This document shows, piece by piece, positions 7,446-15,300 of a DNA stretch of 20,946 nt. A program made the position numbers and the translations under genes. The DNA is taken from assembly GCA_031376425.1 (NCBI GenBank), contig JANMDR010000183.1:1-20946 (forward strand), in the 5' to 3' direction. Position 1 is the stretch's first letter. Each line of letters opens with the position of its first letter. The stretch comes from JANMDR01 sp031376425. Lineage in GTDB: Bacteria; Pseudomonadota; Gammaproteobacteria; Burkholderiales; Usitatibacteraceae. A model generated the notes under the pieces. That model ran no database searches. It saw only the letters and a list, made by a program, of their open reading frames with translations, and was not told where the DNA came from.

Positions 7446-8225
7446 CTACTGCAAATCGCCAATCACTGCACCAATTGCTGCTAATGCCGCCGCCGCTGCC
7501 GTTTCTGTGCGCAATACCCGCAACCCAAAACGCACTGCAATCACCCCAGCCCGCTGCGCAGCCTGCATTTCAGCGGCCGAGAAGCCGCCTTCTGGGCCAA
7601 TTAGTAGGTAAATGGTGTTACGGGTGCCATCAGGTGCCGGTAACGCTTTTAAAGCGCCTACCAGCGTTGCCGATTCGTCTTGTGGGTCAAGCATAAAATA
7701 ACTGGCTGTGGTGGTGTCTACCGCAGCGAGCCAACGCATAAAATCACTAATCGTCACCATCTGGGCTACGCGATTCCTGCCACATTGTTCAGACGCAGCT
7801 ATGGCTATCTGCTGCCAATGGGCTACACGTTTGTCAGCGCGTTCGCCGCTTAAGCGCAAAGTGCAGCGCTCTGTTTGCAGAGGGATAATTTCCGCTGCCC
7901 CAAGCTCACACGCCTTTTGCACGATCCAATCCATCTTGTCGCCAACGGCCAGTGCCTGCACCACCACCATGCGCACGGGGCTTTCGTGCTCTACGTTAAG
8001 GTGCCCCAGTACAAATACGGTAACTGCTTTCTTGGCGAGACCTGAAATCAGTGCCGTGAATTCGCCGCCCCTACCATCAAACAGCACAATCTGTTCGTCC
8101 ACATCTAAGCGCAGCACGCGAATATGGCTGGCCGCAGTGTCGGGCAGGTCAAATGAGTAGGGAAAGCCGTGGCGGGCTAGCGTCGCAGCGCTGTTATCGC
8201 CAACATAAAAGCGCGGTAGCGCCAC
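7446..8225 (-). CDS. rsmE: 16S rRNA m3U1498 methyltransferase RsmE
   Basis: 259 residues (E. coli 243). SPOUT-fold methyltransferase using S-adenosylmethionine to methylate U1498 of 16S rRNA. The N-terminal PUA-like part starts ALPRFYVG. Catalytic-domain motifs are KMDWIVQKACELGAAEI (97-113), EQCGR (146-150), the knot signature LLIGPEGGFSAAE (207-219) and LRVLRTETA (235-243). It starts 18 bases after the DUF350 gene, so it may share transcripts with the speD-yjfL set, although there is no known functional link. Confidence 0.96.
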   Translation of the reverse strand: MALPRFYVGDNSAATLARHGFPYSFDLPDTAASHIRVLRLDVDEQIVLFDGRGGEFTALISGLAKKAVTVFVLGHLNVEHESPVRMVVVQALAVGDKMDWIVQKACELGAAEIIPLQTERCTLRLSGERADKRVAHWQQIAIAASEQCGRNRVAQMVTISDFMRWLAAVDTTTASYFMLDPQDESATLVGALKALPAPDGTRNTIYLLIGPEGGFSAAEMQAAQRAGVIAVRFGLRVLRTETAAAAALAAIGAVIGDLQ

Positions 8226-8243
8226 GCCGTTAACCCTGCGCCA

Positions 8244-8660
8244 TTAGTAACTCATACAGGCGGCACTAAGCACACCCGCAGCAACAGATATAGTGCCTAA
8301 GAAAATCCCCGATGCGGTTTTACCCGCCGGAATATCCCGCGCAATTTCGGGCAGCGTAATACGTGCCACCACAAACACCAGTAGCTGAACCACTAACGCT
8401 ATCGCCGCCCAGATGGCCATATCTATTAGTCCAACACTGTATTCAATGGCGTGTGAAACCGGAATGACCATGCCTAAGATTGTGCCTGCTAAACTAATTG
8501 CGGCGGCATTATTGCCCTCACGAATTAGCTGCAGTTCTCTGTAGGGAGTAATGCGAATATAGATAAATATGAATAGCAGCAACAGCGCTGCCGCAATGGA
8601 AAAATAAACTAAAAAATCATCAAAGCCAGAAAAAGACGCCAACATTTCAGTAGATTTCAT
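8244..8660 (-). CDS. yjfL: DUF350 inner-membrane protein, YjfL-like
   Basis: 138 residues with four hydrophobic segments at about 16-36, 52-70, 81-100 and 115-135, the two-repeat layout of the DUF350 family. The short conserved stretch ITPYRELQLIREGNNAAAIS between segments one and two, followed by GxxLGMVIP, is typical. Its biochemical function is unknown. In E. coli yjfL is next to yjfM (DUF1190) and yjfC (ATP-grasp), the same three families found together here. The order differs, with the ligase in the middle and YjfL last. It follows the ligase gene by 36 bases. Confidence 0.85.
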   Translation of the reverse strand: MKSTEMLASFSGFDDFLVYFSIAAALLLLFIFIYIRITPYRELQLIREGNNAAAISLAGTILGMVIPVSHAIEYSVGLIDMAIWAAIALVVQLLVFVVARITLPEIARDIPAGKTASGIFLGTISVAAGVLSAACMSY

Positions 8661-8696
8661 TGCCCACTCCTCAGAAAAACAACCAATAATTAAACT

Positions 8697-9863
8697 TTAA
8701 ACAAAATAATGCGGCACAAAGCGGCTGGTGTTTTTAGTCACCAACGATTCGTCCTCGCGTAAGCCAATGCCAGCGGGTTCGTCGCCAATAATCCAACTGC
8801 CAATCGATGTGTATGATGTGCCGCAATAGGCATCATGCACATCTGGTAATGCTTGAAAACCTTGATAAATAAAGCCTTCCGCCCCATATTCACCAGCTAT
8901 GTGAATATCGCCAGATGATTTGTAGATTGATACATTTGCCCCTTCGCGCGACAGCAAAGGCTTCTTCACGTAATCCCCAGCAATCCGCCCTGGCTCAAAA
9001 TAAGCGGGTAATAAATTGGGATGGTCGGGATACATTTCCCACAGCACCGGCAGGATGGCTTTGTTGGCAAGTATCATTTTCCAAGCGGGTTCAATAAATG
9101 TGGTGTTGCAATTGGCAATGGTTTGCCCGAACGCCTCACGTACCAACCATTCCCAAGGATACAATTTAAATAGACTAGCTATGCCCATATTCTGGGCATC
9201 TACAAACTGCCTGCCAGTGGCAGACCAACCAATTTGGGTGATATCAATAAATGGTGCCTCAAGCCCCGCTTGCATGACGGTATCGCGTAAGTATTCTAAA
9301 TTGCCTAAGTCTTCTTCTGAATCGCCAACGCACGCCAAATGAATTTGCTTTACGCCAAGCTCAGTACCAATTTCACGCCAACGCGCTATCAGTTTTTCAT
9401 GGAGGCTATTAAATTGATCCGCATCCGGTTGCGCAGGCAAAATTACATCCTGCAGCCAATGCCATTGCGCGACGCTGGCTTCAATTAGTGACGTAGGAGT
9501 ATCGGCATTATATTCAAGCAACTTCGGCGCCCGCGCCCGCTGCATACTGCCATCCCACGATAAATCAAAGCGCCCGAATAAGCTGGGTGATTCAGCGTTC
9601 CAAGAGTCTTCAATGAGCGCTACCGCATGGTCGGGAATTGCAAATTGCGCATAGCGTTTTTGCTCAATGACCCGCTCCGCCGCGGCCACGCACATGCGAT
9701 GCATTTCAGCGGTTGCATCATCTAGTAAATCAATTTGTGCCGCATCGAATTTATAACTAAAACGCTCGTCCCAATACACGCCGTCAATAGAGTGGAATCC
9801 AAAACCGAGCGCCTCCATTTTTTGCGCCCAATCAGGGCGGGGAATATGTGATTGTCGTTTCAT
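8697..9863 (-). CDS. yjfC: Glutathionylspermidine-synthase-like ATP-grasp ligase, YjfC/YgiC family
   Basis: 388 residues (E. coli YgiC/YjfC about 386). The C-terminal ATP-grasp synthetase domain of glutathionylspermidine synthase is covered in full, with no amidase domain. Seen motifs: RFDLSWDG (98-105), LLEYNADTPTS (115-125), LFKLYPWEW (231-239), the nucleotide-binding KKPLLSREGANV (300-311) and GSWIIGDEPAGIGLRED (355-371). The family joins a carboxylate to an amine with ATP. To my knowledge the physiological substrate of YgiC/YjfC is not established. Position directly downstream of speD-speE points to spermidine as a possible substrate, which is inference. It starts eight bases after the DUF1190 gene. 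Confidence 0.9.
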   Translation of the reverse strand: MKRQSHIPRPDWAQKMEALGFGFHSIDGVYWDERFSYKFDAAQIDLLDDATAEMHRMCVAAAERVIEQKRYAQFAIPDHAVALIEDSWNAESPSLFGRFDLSWDGSMQRARAPKLLEYNADTPTSLIEASVAQWHWLQDVILPAQPDADQFNSLHEKLIARWREIGTELGVKQIHLACVGDSEEDLGNLEYLRDTVMQAGLEAPFIDITQIGWSATGRQFVDAQNMGIASLFKLYPWEWLVREAFGQTIANCNTTFIEPAWKMILANKAILPVLWEMYPDHPNLLPAYFEPGRIAGDYVKKPLLSREGANVSIYKSSGDIHIAGEYGAEGFIYQGFQALPDVHDAYCGTSYTSIGSWIIGDEPAGIGLREDESLVTKNTSRFVPHYFV

Positions 9864-9871
9864 AAAAGCAA

Positions 9872-10270
9872 TTAGCCCGAAGCCGAACGGCCTGAGGAAC
9901 CAAAGCCGCCGCGGCTCACGGACGAACCTGGGCTTGAACTCACGCCTCCTCGGCCAACTGCGGCCGAACCAATTGCCCGTGCTGATCGCGGACCCGTTTC
10001 GCCGCTAATATGGTTATAGCTGCGGCCATAATAGTTGCCTATAGTACCAACCCCGCCGCCAGTTCGGGTGCTCCCGCTTGCTGCTACGGGCGTACAGTCA
10101 GCCGCTTCATTGCCCCAGTCGGATAGGCAGGCGTCGCGATTCGCGTAAATATCACGCCGTTCTTGGTTGCCGCTGCATCCCGCCACCACGCCTACAGCGG
10201 TGCCAATTGTCCCAATGAGCACCAGCTTTACGGCAGCGCTCGATTTACGCCGCTTGATTTGTGTTGTCAT
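9872..10270 (-). CDS. DUF1190 lipoprotein, YjfM/YgiB-like
   Basis: 132 residues. A basic N-terminus (KRRKSS), a hydrophobic stretch and a lipobox VVAG-Cys32 indicate a lipoprotein; Ser33 after the cysteine suggests outer-membrane sorting. RDIYANRDACLSDWG with Cys48 and Cys59 resembles the YxxxxxCxxxxG repeat of E. coli YgiB, and the Gly/Ser-rich tail contains RGGFG, as YgiB does. It is shorter than YgiB and has one such repeat. Function unknown. Its start shares a base with the speE stop (TAATG) and the ligase follows at once, as ygiB-ygiC do in E. coli. Assigned by motif and context, so moderate certainty. Confidence 0.72.
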   Translation of the reverse strand: MTTQIKRRKSSAAVKLVLIGTIGTAVGVVAGCSGNQERRDIYANRDACLSDWGNEAADCTPVAASGSTRTGGGVGTIGNYYGRSYNHISGETGPRSARAIGSAAVGRGGVSSSPGSSVSRGGFGSSGRSASG

Positions 10271-11160
10271 TATTTATCCTCCCCGTGTGCATCAGCTAAT
10301 AATCGCCTTACATATTCCGGTTGCGCCAACATGGCGCTATGCGTAACGCCATTATAAAACCCACAGCGGCCAATTTGTCGCGCGCTCATTGTTGCTTCAA
10401 TATCCGCTGGCTTAGTGGCAGCAATATCCACAGTATCAGATGCCGCAACAAACCCACAAAGCATGGCGTAGCTTGGTACATGTGCAAAGTAAGGATGCAC
10501 CAATTTAAACTGACACGTTAATGCCGCCACAGTTTCTGTAAAGCGCCGTGCATGTGAAAACGGTGAGCCAGCAAAAAGACTCAACACCCCACCCGCATTC
10601 AGTGCTGCTTTACATTGTGCAAAAAAAGGCGCGGTAAATAAGTTTACTGAATGCGCAGCACCGGCATCGGGATCGGTTAAATCTAAGCAAATTAAATCAT
10701 ACTTAGCTTGGCTTGCCTGCATAAATTTATGTGCATCGGTAATATGCAGCGAAAGTTTTGGGTTATCGAACACATTAAAATTTGTTGCCCCAAAGTGTTC
10801 CTTGCTAAGCGCCACCACTGCCGCGTCGAGCTCCACTAAATCTACCCGTGCTATGGTGTTGTGCTTTAGCAACTCTGCCGCAACACAGCCATCGCCGCCA
10901 CCGAGCACTAGCGCCGTTTTCGGATTGTTTGCACATATTGCAGCGGGATGAACGATTGCTTCGTGGTAAATAGCTGCGTCGCGTTCGGCCAGCATATTGC
11001 AACCGTCAATACGCAACAATTTGCCTAGCTCCGGTGTGTCGTACACCTCAATGAGCTGATGTTCAGAACGCGCTACGTCCAGCACCGTATACGCGCTAAA
11101 GTAAGCGCCAGAGGCCGCATTAATTTTTTCAAATACCCGCTTTTCGCGAATTGTTCTCAT
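10270..11160 (-). CDS. speE: Polyamine aminopropyltransferase (spermidine synthase)
   Basis: 296 residues. Moves the aminopropyl group of decarboxylated S-adenosylmethionine to putrescine to make spermidine. The N-terminal beta-stranded part includes IYHEAIVHPA; the Rossmann-type core has GGGDG (87-91), VELD (109-112) and LDLTDPDAG (159-167), where the aspartates bind substrate amines. FYNGVTH near the C-terminus matches the usual YYN-x-x-x-H segment. It overlaps speD by four bases (ATGA), so it is translationally coupled to the enzyme that makes its substrate. Confidence 0.93.
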   Translation of the reverse strand: MRTIREKRVFEKINAASGAYFSAYTVLDVARSEHQLIEVYDTPELGKLLRIDGCNMLAERDAAIYHEAIVHPAAICANNPKTALVLGGGDGCVAAELLKHNTIARVDLVELDAAVVALSKEHFGATNFNVFDNPKLSLHITDAHKFMQASQAKYDLICLDLTDPDAGAAHSVNLFTAPFFAQCKAALNAGGVLSLFAGSPFSHARRFTETVAALTCQFKLVHPYFAHVPSYAMLCGFVAASDTVDIAATKPADIEATMSARQIGRCGFYNGVTHSAMLAQPEYVRRLLADAHGEDK

Positions 11161-11606
11161 AGCGCTTTGTTATTACCCTTGGTATTGTCGATAGCAGCCC
11201 AACACCCACGCTCTAAGCGTTGTGTTTCTGCCCGTAATGGCTTCAAAAGCGCCGTAATATGGGCAAATACAGCCTCTGCTCGCGCTTGGTTGCTCGTTTG
11301 ACGACTCATCTGGCTTCCTGCCTGACCGTCCGCCTCAAATTCGCACAAGTAAATATCTAAGGTTACCTGCGCCCGCTCAGGCCAAGTGTGAATGGCTAGA
11401 TGCGATGCCGCAAGTATCACCGCCCCTGTCGCACCCGCCTGCCCGCTACCGTCATGGCTTGCGAATTGATGAAAGCGCTCGCCCACAACGGTGAGCCCCG
11501 CTTGAGTACAAGCATGAATGCAGGCCGCTCGCAGCAAATTAGCATCTGTTAATAAGGGATTTTCAGGTACTTCGTAAAAATCAGCAACCACATGCAAACC
11601 GCGCAT
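11157..11606 (-). CDS. speD: S-adenosylmethionine decarboxylase proenzyme, short bacterial type
   Basis: 149 residues, of the short Thermotoga-type class rather than the longer E. coli type. The proenzyme self-cleaves before a serine that becomes the pyruvoyl cofactor; this is Ser68 in ASHLAIHTWPE. The downstream catalytic histidine (His73) and cysteine (Cys88, in DIYLCEFE) fall at the expected spacing of 5 and 20 residues. The residue before the cleavage serine is Ala67, where the family usually has glutamate. The protein has a Gln/Ser/Arg-rich insertion near residues 92-110. It provides decarboxylated SAM for the coupled speE. Confidence 0.92.
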   Translation of the reverse strand: MRGLHVVADFYEVPENPLLTDANLLRAACIHACTQAGLTVVGERFHQFASHDGSGQAGATGAVILAASHLAIHTWPERAQVTLDIYLCEFEADGQAGSQMSRQTSNQARAEAVFAHITALLKPLRAETQRLERGCWAAIDNTKGNNKAL

Positions 11607-11621
11607 AATTTGCCCTAAAAG

Positions 11622-11650
11622 TTAAGCAATTGAGTGCTACAAGTTATAAT
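11622..11650 (+). promoter_or_regulatory. Candidate tkt promoter
   Basis: A perfect TATAAT lies at 11645-11650 with a weak TTAAGC (11622-11627) 17 bases upstream. TATAAT is the left half of the palindrome TATAATTATA (11645-11654), so the element also reads TATAAT toward speD on the other strand, although no good -35 is seen for that direction. It lies in the 142-base divergent spacer between speD and tkt. Confidence 0.45.
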
Positions 11651-11748
11651 TATAGGCATTTACAGCTGTGTGCTCCTGCTATTACAGTATCCACACCCCT
11701 TATTTTTTTGTCTGCCTTTCAAAACTCTCCCTCATCGCGAACTTTCCC

Positions 11749-13803
11749 ATGACAACCTCTGCCATAACTTCATCTGTGCCATCCACACAATCTACGCTCT
11801 CCAATGCTGTTCGCGCCCTTTCGATGGATGCCGTGCAAGCCGCTAATTCCGGCCATCCCGGTATGCCGATGGGCATGGCAGAAATAGCCGAAGTGCTGTG
11901 GCGCAGCCATTTGCGGCATAACCCCGCAAACCCGCATTGGGCTGATCGTGACCGGTTTATTTTGTCAAACGGCCACGGCTCCATGCTTATTTATTCTCTG
12001 CTGCATTTAAGCGGCTATGCACTCAGCATGGATGATATTAAAGCCTTCCGTCAGCTTCACTCCAAAACGCCGGGCCATCCTGAAGTAGGCGTAACTCCAG
12101 GTGTTGAAACCACCACTGGCCCCTTAGGCCAAGGTTTGGCTAATGCCGTAGGCTTTGCGATGGCTGAGCGTGAAATGGCACGCACCTTTAACCGCCCCGG
12201 GATGAATATTGTTGATCACTTCACCTATGTATTTATGGGTGACGGCTGTTTGATGGAAGGTATATCGCATGAAGCTTGCTCGCTTGCGGGTACGCACGCG
12301 CTGGGTAAGTTAATCGCACTGTATGATGACAACGGCATTTCCATTGACGGTAAAGTAGAGGGCTGGTTTACTGATTCCACCCCTATGCGTTTTGCAAGCT
12401 ACGGCTGGCATGTCATCCCCAATGTTGATGGTCATGATGTCGCCGCCATTGATGCCGCTATCAACGAAGCAAAATCAGTTACCGATAAACCAAGCCTTAT
12501 CTGCTGCAAAACGGTAATTGGCAAAGGCGCACCCAATATGGGCGGCACCGATAAAGTACATGGCGCAGCCTTGGGCGATAAAGAAATTGCCGCCACAAGA
12601 GCAGCCATTGGCTGGCCACACGCGCCCTTCGTCATTCCAGATGACGTCTACGCCCAATGGGACGGCAAGCCCCGTGGCGCACAACTAGAAACCGGCTGGA
12701 ACGCCCTATTTACCGCCTATTCCAAGCAGTACCCAGAACTAGCTGCAGAATTTGCGCGGCGCATGGCGGGCAAACTACCCACTAACTGGAATGAAACTGT
12801 TGCAGCACTTTTATCTAAAACACGTGAAAAAGCCGAAGGCGTTGCTACCCGTAAATCATCTCAATATGCCATTGAAGCATTGGCGCAGGTAACACCAGAA
12901 ATGCTTGGCGGTTCGGCTGATTTAACGGGCTCAGTATTTACCAACTGGAGCGGAACCAAAGTCATTACCGCCGCTAACGCTGGCAATTATATGAACTACG
13001 GTGTGCGTGAATTTGCCATGACGGCCATCGGCAACGGCATGGCTCTACATGGCGGCGTAGTGCCCTACGCAGGTACGTTTTTAACCTTTAGCGACTACGC
13101 CCGCAACGCGCTGCGCATGGCAGCGCTCATGAAGCTGCGCAATATTTCCATCTACACGCATGATTCCATCGGCCTAGGCGAAGACGGCCCCACCCATCAA
13201 AGCGTGGAACATGTATCCAGCCTACGCCTAATCCCCAATATGACCGTGTGGCGCCCCTGCGATGCTTATGAAACGGCAATCGCTTGGGTAGCAGCAATGC
13301 AACACCAAGACGGCCCTACCTGCCTAATACTGTCCCGTCAAAACTGCGCCTACCAACAGCGTGACGATGCTACGTGCGCAGATGTTACGCGTGGTGGCTA
13401 CGTACTAGCGCGTGAAGTAGGTGCGCTAAAAGCTGTGCTAATCGCCACGGGTTCCGAAGTGCCCTTAGCAGTAGCTGCAGCCAAAGCCCTAAACGAAGCT
13501 GGCACCGGCACAAGAGTGGTGTCCATGCCCTGCACCAGCGTATTTGACACCCAAACGGCGGACTATAAAAAATCCGTGTTGCCAACAGGTGTGCCAAGAG
13601 TGGCTGTAGAAGCGGGTGTAGGCGACTACTGGCGCAAATACGTCGGCTTAGAAGGCGACGTAGTGTGCATAGACACCTTCGGCGAATCCGCACCCGCACC
13701 AGTGTTGTTTAAGCACTTTCGGTTTACGGTGGAGAATTTGGTGGGGAAGGTTTCGGTCTTGGTGGGGGAGCGGTCTAGGGACAGTCGGTTTCAAGCTTTA
13801 TAA
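11749..13803 (+). CDS. tkt: Transketolase
   Basis: 684 residues from the ATG at 11749. The frame is open to 11668, but the upstream stretch (MCSCYYSIHTPYF...) has no family likeness. Features: NSGHPGMPMGMAEIAEVLW near the N-terminus, the thiamine diphosphate motif GDGCLMEGISHEA, the pyrimidine domain and HDSIGLGEDGPTHQ. It transfers two-carbon units in the pentose phosphate or Calvin-Benson pathways. The protein ends FTVENLVGKVSVLV and then GERSRDSRFQAL; the family normally ends near the first part, so about twelve residues look added. The last 29 bases overlap the convergent nuclease gene. Confidence 0.97.
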   Translation: MTTSAITSSVPSTQSTLSNAVRALSMDAVQAANSGHPGMPMGMAEIAEVLWRSHLRHNPANPHWADRDRFILSNGHGSMLIYSLLHLSGYALSMDDIKAFRQLHSKTPGHPEVGVTPGVETTTGPLGQGLANAVGFAMAEREMARTFNRPGMNIVDHFTYVFMGDGCLMEGISHEACSLAGTHALGKLIALYDDNGISIDGKVEGWFTDSTPMRFASYGWHVIPNVDGHDVAAIDAAINEAKSVTDKPSLICCKTVIGKGAPNMGGTDKVHGAALGDKEIAATRAAIGWPHAPFVIPDDVYAQWDGKPRGAQLETGWNALFTAYSKQYPELAAEFARRMAGKLPTNWNETVAALLSKTREKAEGVATRKSSQYAIEALAQVTPEMLGGSADLTGSVFTNWSGTKVITAANAGNYMNYGVREFAMTAIGNGMALHGGVVPYAGTFLTFSDYARNALRMAALMKLRNISIYTHDSIGLGEDGPTHQSVEHVSSLRLIPNMTVWRPCDAYETAIAWVAAMQHQDGPTCLILSRQNCAYQQRDDATCADVTRGGYVLAREVGALKAVLIATGSEVPLAVAAAKALNEAGTGTRVVSMPCTSVFDTQTADYKKSVLPTGVPRVAVEAGVGDYWRKYVGLEGDVVCIDTFGESAPAPVLFKHFRFTVENLVGKVSVLVGERSRDSRFQAL

Positions 13804-14401
13804 ATTCAGCCAAAAACTTAGTGCGTGCGTAAAAAGCGCGCGATGTGCTTCCGTGACCTGCGCCCTTTGTTCTTGGTTGAATATAAATCCCCATTTTTCC
13901 CGTTAGTGACGCAAATCCTCTCTCTGGGTCGTTGAGGCATGCCCTGACACTCTCATAGTCATTTTTGACGTCCTCGTATAGTTGCCCGCTTAAGTCTATA
14001 GGCCCAACAAAATGTACAAAAGTTGGTTCGTTATAAGTTACACCCACGGTGCGCGCAACGCAGACGGCTTTCTTTAATTTTGCCAGCAAATGACTCTCTT
14101 CAAAAGGAGTTCGTGCGACTTGATAAGCATCAATCATCGTGATGGCCATAGTTTCTTTAAAGCGAAGTTCACCACGCTTATTTAAGTTAAGTGGTATCGA
14201 CTTCAATTCCCAAGAACCAAAATTTGGGCTTTGTGATGAGTTGATAGGGATATTGAGATAGCGTTCGCAAACGTGACCGGCCCAGCCCTTGTTAACTTTT
14301 CCTGCAGACGTCACTACCGTAACCTCAAAGGTATTAGCCAAGTCATGTAGATTTTTTCCTTTGAGTTGGGTTAGTCGCTCTATTGCCTCTTGTCGCTCCA
14401 T
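13775..14401 (-). CDS. MutH/Sau3AI-family restriction endonuclease (predicted GATC)
   Basis: 208 residues, the size of one MutH domain. It aligns with MutH from KGKNLHDLANTF through NKGWAGHVCERYL (Glu46) to the ExK core SWELKSIP (Glu65, Lys67) and TPFEESHLLAKLKK (98-111, compare MutH TWETSHVRHKLKR). MutH's first catalytic aspartate lies in a DF-x5-ELK context; here the PNF stretch puts Asn60 near that place. The C-terminal ARTKFLAEFI resembles the end of the MutH fold. It follows two methylases by 14 bases in one operon, so a restriction role is far likelier than mismatch repair. GATC specificity is inferred from the Dam-like partner. Confidence 0.82.
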   Translation of the reverse strand: MERQEAIERLTQLKGKNLHDLANTFEVTVVTSAGKVNKGWAGHVCERYLNIPINSSQSPNFGSWELKSIPLNLNKRGELRFKETMAITMIDAYQVARTPFEESHLLAKLKKAVCVARTVGVTYNEPTFVHFVGPIDLSGQLYEDVKNDYESVRACLNDPERGFASLTGKMGIYIQPRTKGAGHGSTSRAFYARTKFLAEFIKLETDCP

Positions 14402-14415
14402 TTAAATGGCCTATC

Positions 14416-15300
14416 TTAGCTAAAGTTATTTGAAAGTCGTTTAAGTGATAACTGTATGAATTCTTCTTCCAGCTCAACTCCGCAAAAACGACGTCGTAGT
14501 GTTGAGGCGGCAACACCGGTCGTGCTACTACCGGCGAACGGATCAAAAACAAAATCGCCCGGATTGGTGCTCGCAACAATACAACGCTTAATTAAATCTA
14601 CAGGTTTTTGAGTCGGGTGCTTGCCATGAATTTTTTCGCTGCTCGCTGGCGGCTTAATTTTCCAGACCGACTTCATTTGCTTGCCGCCGTTTTCGGCTTT
14701 CATATCTGTGTAATTAAAACAATGCTTCGAACTCACTGACTTGGCTGCCCAGAGAATCGTTTCTGTTGAGTGCGTAAAAAACCTGCAAGCCAAATTAGGC
14801 GGTGGATTGGGTTTTTCCCAAATGATGTCATTCAGTATTTTGAATCCAAGTTGCTGCATCGCGAAGCCAATTGAGTAAATGATGTGCATCGTACCCGAAA
14901 TCCAAATAGTGCCGTTTGGCTTTAAAACGCGCTGACATCGGCTTAACCACTCCATGTTAAATGCATGATTTATTTCAGCGCCATTTGATTTATCCCATGC
15001 TCCTTTATCAACCGACACCATGCGCCCGTTCTTACAGGTGATGCCGCCGTTTGAAAGAAAGTAAGGCGGGTCCGCAAAAATCATATCAAAACAACCTTCC
15101 GGATGCTTGTCCGCAATTAAATCCATAACCTCTAGGCAATTGGCTTTGTACAAATATATACCGCGTTGCTTATCTTGCATGACCCGTAAATTATCAGATG
15201 TGCTAGATGGTGCCGCAACATGTAATGGGCTGTCGAAATCAAAACCACCGATATAGTGAGACTCGACCTGTTTCGGATACGGCTTGATCATCCTATCCAT
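14416..15300 (-). CDS. DpnA-like adenine-specific DNA methyltransferase
   Basis: 294 residues from the ATG at 15300. The frame is open three codons further (TTG at 15309); the ATG gives an eight-base ATGGATAG overlap with the upstream methylase. Motif order is DMIFADPPYFLSNGG (about 72-86) and then FVFDPFAGSSTTG near residue 250, the beta class of amino-methyltransferases. The DPPYFLSNGG, SVDKGAWDK, THSTETILWA and GKHPTQKP stretches match DpnA (M2.DpnII) of Streptococcus pneumoniae closely by memory. DpnA methylates GATC, including single-stranded DNA, and protects DNA entering by transformation. Its role here is inferred from that resemblance. Confidence 0.88.
   Translation of the reverse strand: MDRMIKPYPKQVESHYIGGFDFDSPLHVAAPSSTSDNLRVMQDKQRGIYLYKANCLEVMDLIADKHPEGCFDMIFADPPYFLSNGGITCKNGRMVSVDKGAWDKSNGAEINHAFNMEWLSRCQRVLKPNGTIWISGTMHIIYSIGFAMQQLGFKILNDIIWEKPNPPPNLACRFFTHSTETILWAAKSVSSKHCFNYTDMKAENGGKQMKSVWKIKPPASSEKIHGKHPTQKPVDLIKRCIVASTNPGDFVFDPFAGSSTTGVAASTLRRRFCGVELEEEFIQLSLKRLSNNFS

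Noticed and set aside
11668..11748. Upstream ATG extending transketolase by 27 residues
   Set aside because: The extra part (MCSCYYSIHTPYF) is not transketolase-like and lies close to the predicted -10 element.
13775..14401. MutH as a mismatch-repair protein
   Set aside because: It sits in one operon with two DNA methylases inside an island, and betaproteobacteria generally do not use MutH-directed repair.
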